Source: Candidatus Woesearchaeota archaeon (GTDB lineage Archaea > Nanobdellota > Nanobdellia > Woesearchaeales > GW2011-AR9). Taken from it: a stretch of DNA of 8,104 nucleotides. The stretch is from the NCBI GenBank assembly GCA_016203215.1, contig JACQNF010000019.1, forward strand, positions 1 to 8,104, given 5' to 3'. The position numbers and the translations under genes were made by a program. Under the pieces are notes generated by a model. That model worked only from the letters and a program-made list of their open reading frames with translations, was not told where the DNA came from and did not search any database. This document shows, in pieces, positions 5,346 to 8,104 of the stretch. Position 1 is the first letter of the stretch. Each line of letters begins with the position of its first letter.

Positions 5346-6665
5346 ATGACAATGGAACAAAAGTATATAAACCAGAACGTGATAGAGAAAAACATGGAAT
5401 TTCAAACAGCAAAAGGCGTGCGGGATCTTCCGCCGGAAGACAAGTTCATCAAGAACGAAGTCGTTGAGCAAATCAATCGCGCGACAGCGCTTGCAGGATT
5501 TGCACCATTAGAGGTTCCCACGATCGAGCGCTTTGAAACACTTGCGGCAAAGTATGGCGCAGGTGCGGAGAGCGACGTGTTGAAAGAGACTTTCCTGCTT
5601 ACGGACCAAGGCGGAAGGAAGCTTGGTCTGCGTTTTGAATTCACCACGTCATTAGCTCGGTATGTCGCGCAGAATCCGACGTTGAAACTTCCGTTCAAAG
5701 TTTTTCAAGTGGGGAGCAATTTCCGTGACGGCCCTCTCAAGCTGGGTCGATATCGGGAATTCTGGCAAGCTGATGCTGACATTGTTGGGTCTTCATCGAT
5801 GCTCTGCGAAGTAGATTTGCTTCTCTTGGTAGAAGATGTTTTTGCAGATTTGGGGTTGGAGATTCTCATCAAGATTAACAACCGTAAAATTCTCAATGGC
5901 ATCTTGCGTCAGGCGGGGGTTACGGATGTCCGCGAAGCGCTGATCGCCATCGATAAGTTAGAGAAGATTGGGCGCAAGGGCGTTGAAGAAGAGCTCCGTT
6001 CCCGGGGCTACGGAGCGAAAGAGATTGGGCAAGTCTTCGAGTTTGTTCGTGAAAATGTTTCTCTCGATATTTTGAAGAGATCGTTGACAAATGACGAAGC
6101 ACAACAAGGGATAGCTGAGTTAGAAGAGGTCGTTTCCTCTCTGCAAAAATTAGGGTTCGCCAACATTGATTTTGATGTTTCCCTTGCGCGAGGACAGGCC
6201 TACTACACGGGTACAGTTATCGAGGTGTATCTGAAAGACAAATCCATCGCTTCTTCTGTTGCAGCCGGCGGCCGGTACGATACGATGATTGGTAGTTTTG
6301 TGGGCAGCGGTCGTGAAATACCTGCTGTGGGGATTTCTTTCGGTTTAGAGCCGATAGTAGATGTGCTCAAGATGAGACGGAAAGAGCTGGTCAAGACCAA
6401 AGCAAAAGTGTTGGTATTGCCGATCAATACTGCCCTCGAGGCATTGAAGACCGTCCGTGCTCTTCGTGAAGCAGGTATCGCGACGGATCTTGCTCTTCTC
6501 AAAGGGGTGACCAAGAATCTTCAGTATGCTGCCGCGTTGGGAATTCCGTACGTGCTCATTCTGGGAGAGAACGAGCTGAAGCAGAAGAAAGTGTTGTTGC
6601 GGGATATGACTTCTGGCGTTGAACAGCTGTTGCCGCTTCGCGACGGTATCAAGAAACTACGATGA
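5346..6665 (+). CDS. hisS: Histidyl-tRNA synthetase (class II)
   Basis: HisRS charges tRNA-His with histidine in the cytoplasm. At 439 aa it has the normal length. Landmarks from ATG 5346: motif 1 region GFAPLEVPTIERFE (51-64), LRFEFTTSLARYVAQN (95-110), motif 2 with FRDGPLKLGRYREFWQ (126-141), the histidine-binding loop ARGQAYYTG (281-289; usually RGLDYY, Arg kept), GGRYD (308-312), and motif 3 GISFGLEP (329-336), where the class II Arg after LE is Pro. The C-terminal anticodon-binding domain (from about 353, KAKVLVLP) is intact, so this is a full synthetase rather than a HisZ-type subunit. GGAGGAG at 5333-5339 with 6-nt spacing selects ATG 5346 over the GTG at 5331. It is preceded by the HisG-like gene, the tRNA-His-like element and tRNA-His. 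Its stop overlaps the next gene by ATGA. Confidence 0.93.
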   Translation: MTMEQKYINQNVIEKNMEFQTAKGVRDLPPEDKFIKNEVVEQINRATALAGFAPLEVPTIERFETLAAKYGAGAESDVLKETFLLTDQGGRKLGLRFEFTTSLARYVAQNPTLKLPFKVFQVGSNFRDGPLKLGRYREFWQADADIVGSSSMLCEVDLLLLVEDVFADLGLEILIKINNRKILNGILRQAGVTDVREALIAIDKLEKIGRKGVEEELRSRGYGAKEIGQVFEFVRENVSLDILKRSLTNDEAQQGIAELEEVVSSLQKLGFANIDFDVSLARGQAYYTGTVIEVYLKDKSIASSVAAGGRYDTMIGSFVGSGREIPAVGISFGLEPIVDVLKMRRKELVKTKAKVLVLPINTALEALKTVRALREAGIATDLALLKGVTKNLQYAAALGIPYVLILGENELKQKKVLLRDMTSGVEQLLPLRDGIKKLR

Positions 6666-6835
6666 ATCCGACGACGTTGAAAGTGATCGGGTATGCGGTG
6701 ATGATAATTTTGGTCTTGAATTTACTGCTCTTCGCCTTTCGAGTTATTTCGGGGTTAGTCTTCTGGATTGTCATCATCTGTGGAGCGGTGTTTGTGTATT
6801 TCGTTTTGCCGAAGATGAGGGGGAGCGGCGTCTAA
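6662..6835 (+). CDS. Small two-helix membrane protein
   Basis: A 57-aa protein of unknown function. The ATG overlaps the hisS stop codon (ATGA), a typical translational coupling, so it is probably the last gene of the hisG-like/hisS operon. Residues about 8-27 and 31-49 are strongly hydrophobic and separated by a short turn with an Arg; the C-terminus is KMRGSGV. It looks like a helical hairpin in the membrane. No family is recognised and no function is implied. Confidence 0.6.
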   Translation: MNPTTLKVIGYAVMIILVLNLLLFAFRVISGLVFWIVIICGAVFVYFVLPKMRGSGV

Positions 6836-6868
6836 ACTCATTTTCCACTGGGAACTATCTTTCAGAAG

Positions 6869-6877
6869 ATATAAATA
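6869..6877 (+). promoter_or_regulatory. TATA box of Nudix gene
   Basis: ATATAAATA would start transcription near 6898-6903, giving a leader of about 20 nt that contains the Shine-Dalgarno. A small hairpin CCCTC-TTC-GAGGG (6878-6890) lies between the box and the predicted start, and may instead end the upstream transcript. Confidence 0.6.
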
Positions 6878-6907
6878 CCCTCTTCGAGGGGGTCAAAAAT
6901 CATCCCA

Positions 6908-6915
6908 GAGGAGGT
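6908..6915 (+). promoter_or_regulatory. Strong Shine-Dalgarno deciding the Nudix start
   Basis: GAGGAGGT lies 6 nt before the ATG at 6922. It fixes this start rather than more upstream codons in the same open frame, which would overlap the small membrane protein gene in another frame. Confidence 0.8.
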
Positions 6916-6921
6916 CGTCTT

Positions 6922-7869
6922 ATGGCAACAATTGGCATTAAAAATATTGATGAATTACGATTACATGTTCTCCCGTTTGAACGACGGTATCACTCCACGG
7001 GTGAGTTTGCCGTCCATCCCCTTGTTTCTTGTCGCTACATCTTCTCAGATTACGATCTGAAACCCAAAAGTCCGGAAGAAGCAAAAGCACGTGGCGAGAA
7101 AGGTTTTAATGGCATGATGAGCTCGTTGCCACGGATTTCTGTCTACGACGGCCGGGGAGGACATCGAGTTGTTACTGCCGATATCGCTCCGACGCGCTAT
7201 TTGATCGGACAGGCGATGCGTGACTATGTGAAAAGTATTATTGGTGATCCTTCTAATCCGTATGTTCTCACAGACTCTGATTTTAAAAAATTAAGTCCAG
7301 ACATGGCAAACGTATCTCTTGTCGCTCCGGTAAAAGTAAACGGCTCTTATTTCTTGCTTTCGCAGATCAAAGGAAAAGCGCTTGGCTCTGGTGAAATTCA
7401 CACCGGTCTGGTCGCAGGAAATGTGGATGCGAAATACCTCTCTGATGATGACCCCTTTGTCAGTGCTCTTCAGAATGAATGCTCTGAGGAAGTGGGATTG
7501 GATTTAAGCACTCTTGATCGAACGGCTGCACTTTATATGGTTGATGAACGGGAAACAGGACAAGTCAATTTTGCGTATATTGCACGGGATGTAGATATTA
7601 ATGACGTCCTCCACGCGTATGATCAAAGCACGCGGCAAAAATTGGTGGTGGGTGAACCATTGGAAGTGATGGCACTGGCTTTGGTTCCATTCTCTGCTCA
7701 AATACAAAAAGCGGATAATACTCTTTCCACAATTAAAGCATATCATCCCACTGCAAACGGCTTAGAAGAGAAGATGGAATCTTCCCGTGGTGTACGTCCT
7801 TATACGATGGCGACGCTTGGCTATCTCGGGGAGAGCACACCATTCCTATTGGAGAAAGCGGGATTTTGA
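6922..7869 (+). CDS. Divergent Nudix-domain protein
   Basis: A 315-aa protein, probably cytosolic, with a Nudix fold in its second half. Nudix enzymes hydrolyse nucleoside diphosphates linked to another group X. GEIHTGLVAG (about 157-166) begins the Nudix-box loop and ALQNECSEEVGLDL (182-195) is the catalytic helix matching REUXEEXGU. The conserved Arg is replaced by Asn185, but Glu186, Glu189, Glu190 and Gly192 are kept. The loop between them is longer than usual (VDAKYLSDDDPFV). Strands follow around VNFAYIARDVDI. Residues 1-130 are an N-terminal extension I do not recognise (VLPFERRYHSTGEFAVHPLV, PRISVYDGRGG). The gene has its own promoter and a strong ribosome binding site, separate from hisS. 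The substrate is unknown, and altered activity is possible given the box change. Confidence 0.72.
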   Translation: MATIGIKNIDELRLHVLPFERRYHSTGEFAVHPLVSCRYIFSDYDLKPKSPEEAKARGEKGFNGMMSSLPRISVYDGRGGHRVVTADIAPTRYLIGQAMRDYVKSIIGDPSNPYVLTDSDFKKLSPDMANVSLVAPVKVNGSYFLLSQIKGKALGSGEIHTGLVAGNVDAKYLSDDDPFVSALQNECSEEVGLDLSTLDRTAALYMVDERETGQVNFAYIARDVDINDVLHAYDQSTRQKLVVGEPLEVMALALVPFSAQIQKADNTLSTIKAYHPTANGLEEKMESSRGVRPYTMATLGYLGESTPFLLEKAGF

Positions 7870-7870
7870 A

Positions 7871-7894
7871 TTTTCTTTTATTTTTTCGTATTTT
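7871..7894 (+). terminator. T-rich terminator after Nudix gene
   Basis: Three T runs (TTTTCTTTTATTTTTTCG and a following TTTT) begin 2 nt after the stop codon with no hairpin. This is the pattern of archaeal oligo-T termination. Confidence 0.55.
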
Positions 7895-7936
7895 AACTGT
7901 AGTCGTCTAACTAAGTATTTTGACACTTGGTTGATT

Positions 7937-7946
7937 ATATTTTAAA
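7937..7946 (+). promoter_or_regulatory. TATA box of the partial transporter gene
   Basis: TATATTTTAA-type sequence centred about 23 nt before the ATG at 7964. No Shine-Dalgarno is visible, so a leaderless mRNA is likely, as for the genes at 2455 and 2564. Confidence 0.5.
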
Positions 7947-7963
7947 TGAAAATGTGATGTCAT

Positions 7964-8104
7964 ATGATTTCCATCGGTATACTCCTCGCGCTTCTTACGG
8001 CAATTACAACGTCAATCATCGATGTTTTGAGTAAGAAAAGACTTCAAACTATCAATGAGTATGTTGTTGCCTTTTCGATTCGTTTTTATACGCTTTTTTT
8101 TCTC
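7964..8104 (+). CDS. EamA/DMT-type membrane transporter, N-terminal fragment
   Basis: Forty-seven codons stay open to the window edge. Residues 2-20 (ISIGILLALLTAITTSIID) form a first transmembrane helix followed by VLSKKRL. This recalls the 'ALxxxxxxxxxDVLSKxxL' start of EamA/drug-metabolite transporters. After a short loop (QTINEY) a second hydrophobic stretch begins at about 35. The start is supported by the TATA spacing. The rest of the gene lies outside, so the family call rests on the N-terminus only, and the substrate cannot be said. Confidence 0.55.
   Translation, partial: MISIGILLALLTAITTSIIDVLSKKRLQTINEYVVAFSIRFYTLFFL

Noticed and set aside
6619..6921. Upstream extension of the Nudix frame to 416 aa
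   Set aside because: It overlaps the end of hisS and the small membrane protein in another frame and crosses the TATA box. The Shine-Dalgarno at 6908-6915 fixes ATG 6922.
1..8104. CRISPR array, insertion sequence or integrase
   Set aside because: No regularly spaced direct repeats, transposase or integrase motifs or terminal inverted repeats were seen. The inverted repeats present are short RNA-hairpin type.

Overview
The window looks archaeal. Evidence: a group II chaperonin (thermosome); TATA-box promoters placed so that several mRNAs are leaderless or nearly so; a tRNA-His gene interrupted by small bulge-helix-bulge introns; an archaeal-type HisRS; and a CDP-alcohol phosphatidyltransferase joined to a lipid kinase. 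Gene density is high and base composition is moderate. A DPANN-like (for example Woesearchaeota-like) or other uncultivated archaeon is a guess from gene style only.

Left part (1-2455): a thermosome gene on +, convergent with a GT-A type glycosyltransferase on -. A 108-bp divergent promoter region (2456-2563) serves the glycosyltransferase and a + strand bifunctional membrane lipid enzyme, a CDP-alcohol phosphatidyltransferase with a C-terminal diacylglycerol-kinase-like domain (2564-4039).

Centre (4080-6665): this block is histidine-themed and is the most interesting part. (i) tRNA-His(GTG) at 4125-4259 carries encoded G-1, C73 and CCA. It has two introns, one in the D-loop (24 nt) and one at 37/38 (35 nt). 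(ii) About 450 nt without a convincing gene follow, with their own TATA box, a series of hairpins, a T7 run and a second tRNA-His-shaped element (4495-4620). That element has a G-1:C73 acceptor stem, a GTG anticodon arm and a T-arm. Two long hairpins replace the D-arm, and there is no CCA. (iii) A short HisG-like protein follows (ATP phosphoribosyltransferase fold, PRPP-loop signature kept). (iv) hisS lies 17 nt further on, then a two-helix small membrane protein overlapping hisS by ATGA.

My reading, which is inference, is that the tRNA-His-like element belongs to the leader of the hisG-like/hisS transcript and could be a HisRS-binding operator, or else a highly derived or decayed second tRNA-His. 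Pairing a HisG-fold protein with HisRS recalls the bacterial HisG(short)/HisZ complex, in which HisZ is a HisRS paralogue.

Right part (6836-8104): a divergent Nudix-domain gene with its own promoter and a strong Shine-Dalgarno, a T-rich terminator, and the start of an EamA/DMT-like membrane transporter running off the window with a leaderless-type promoter.
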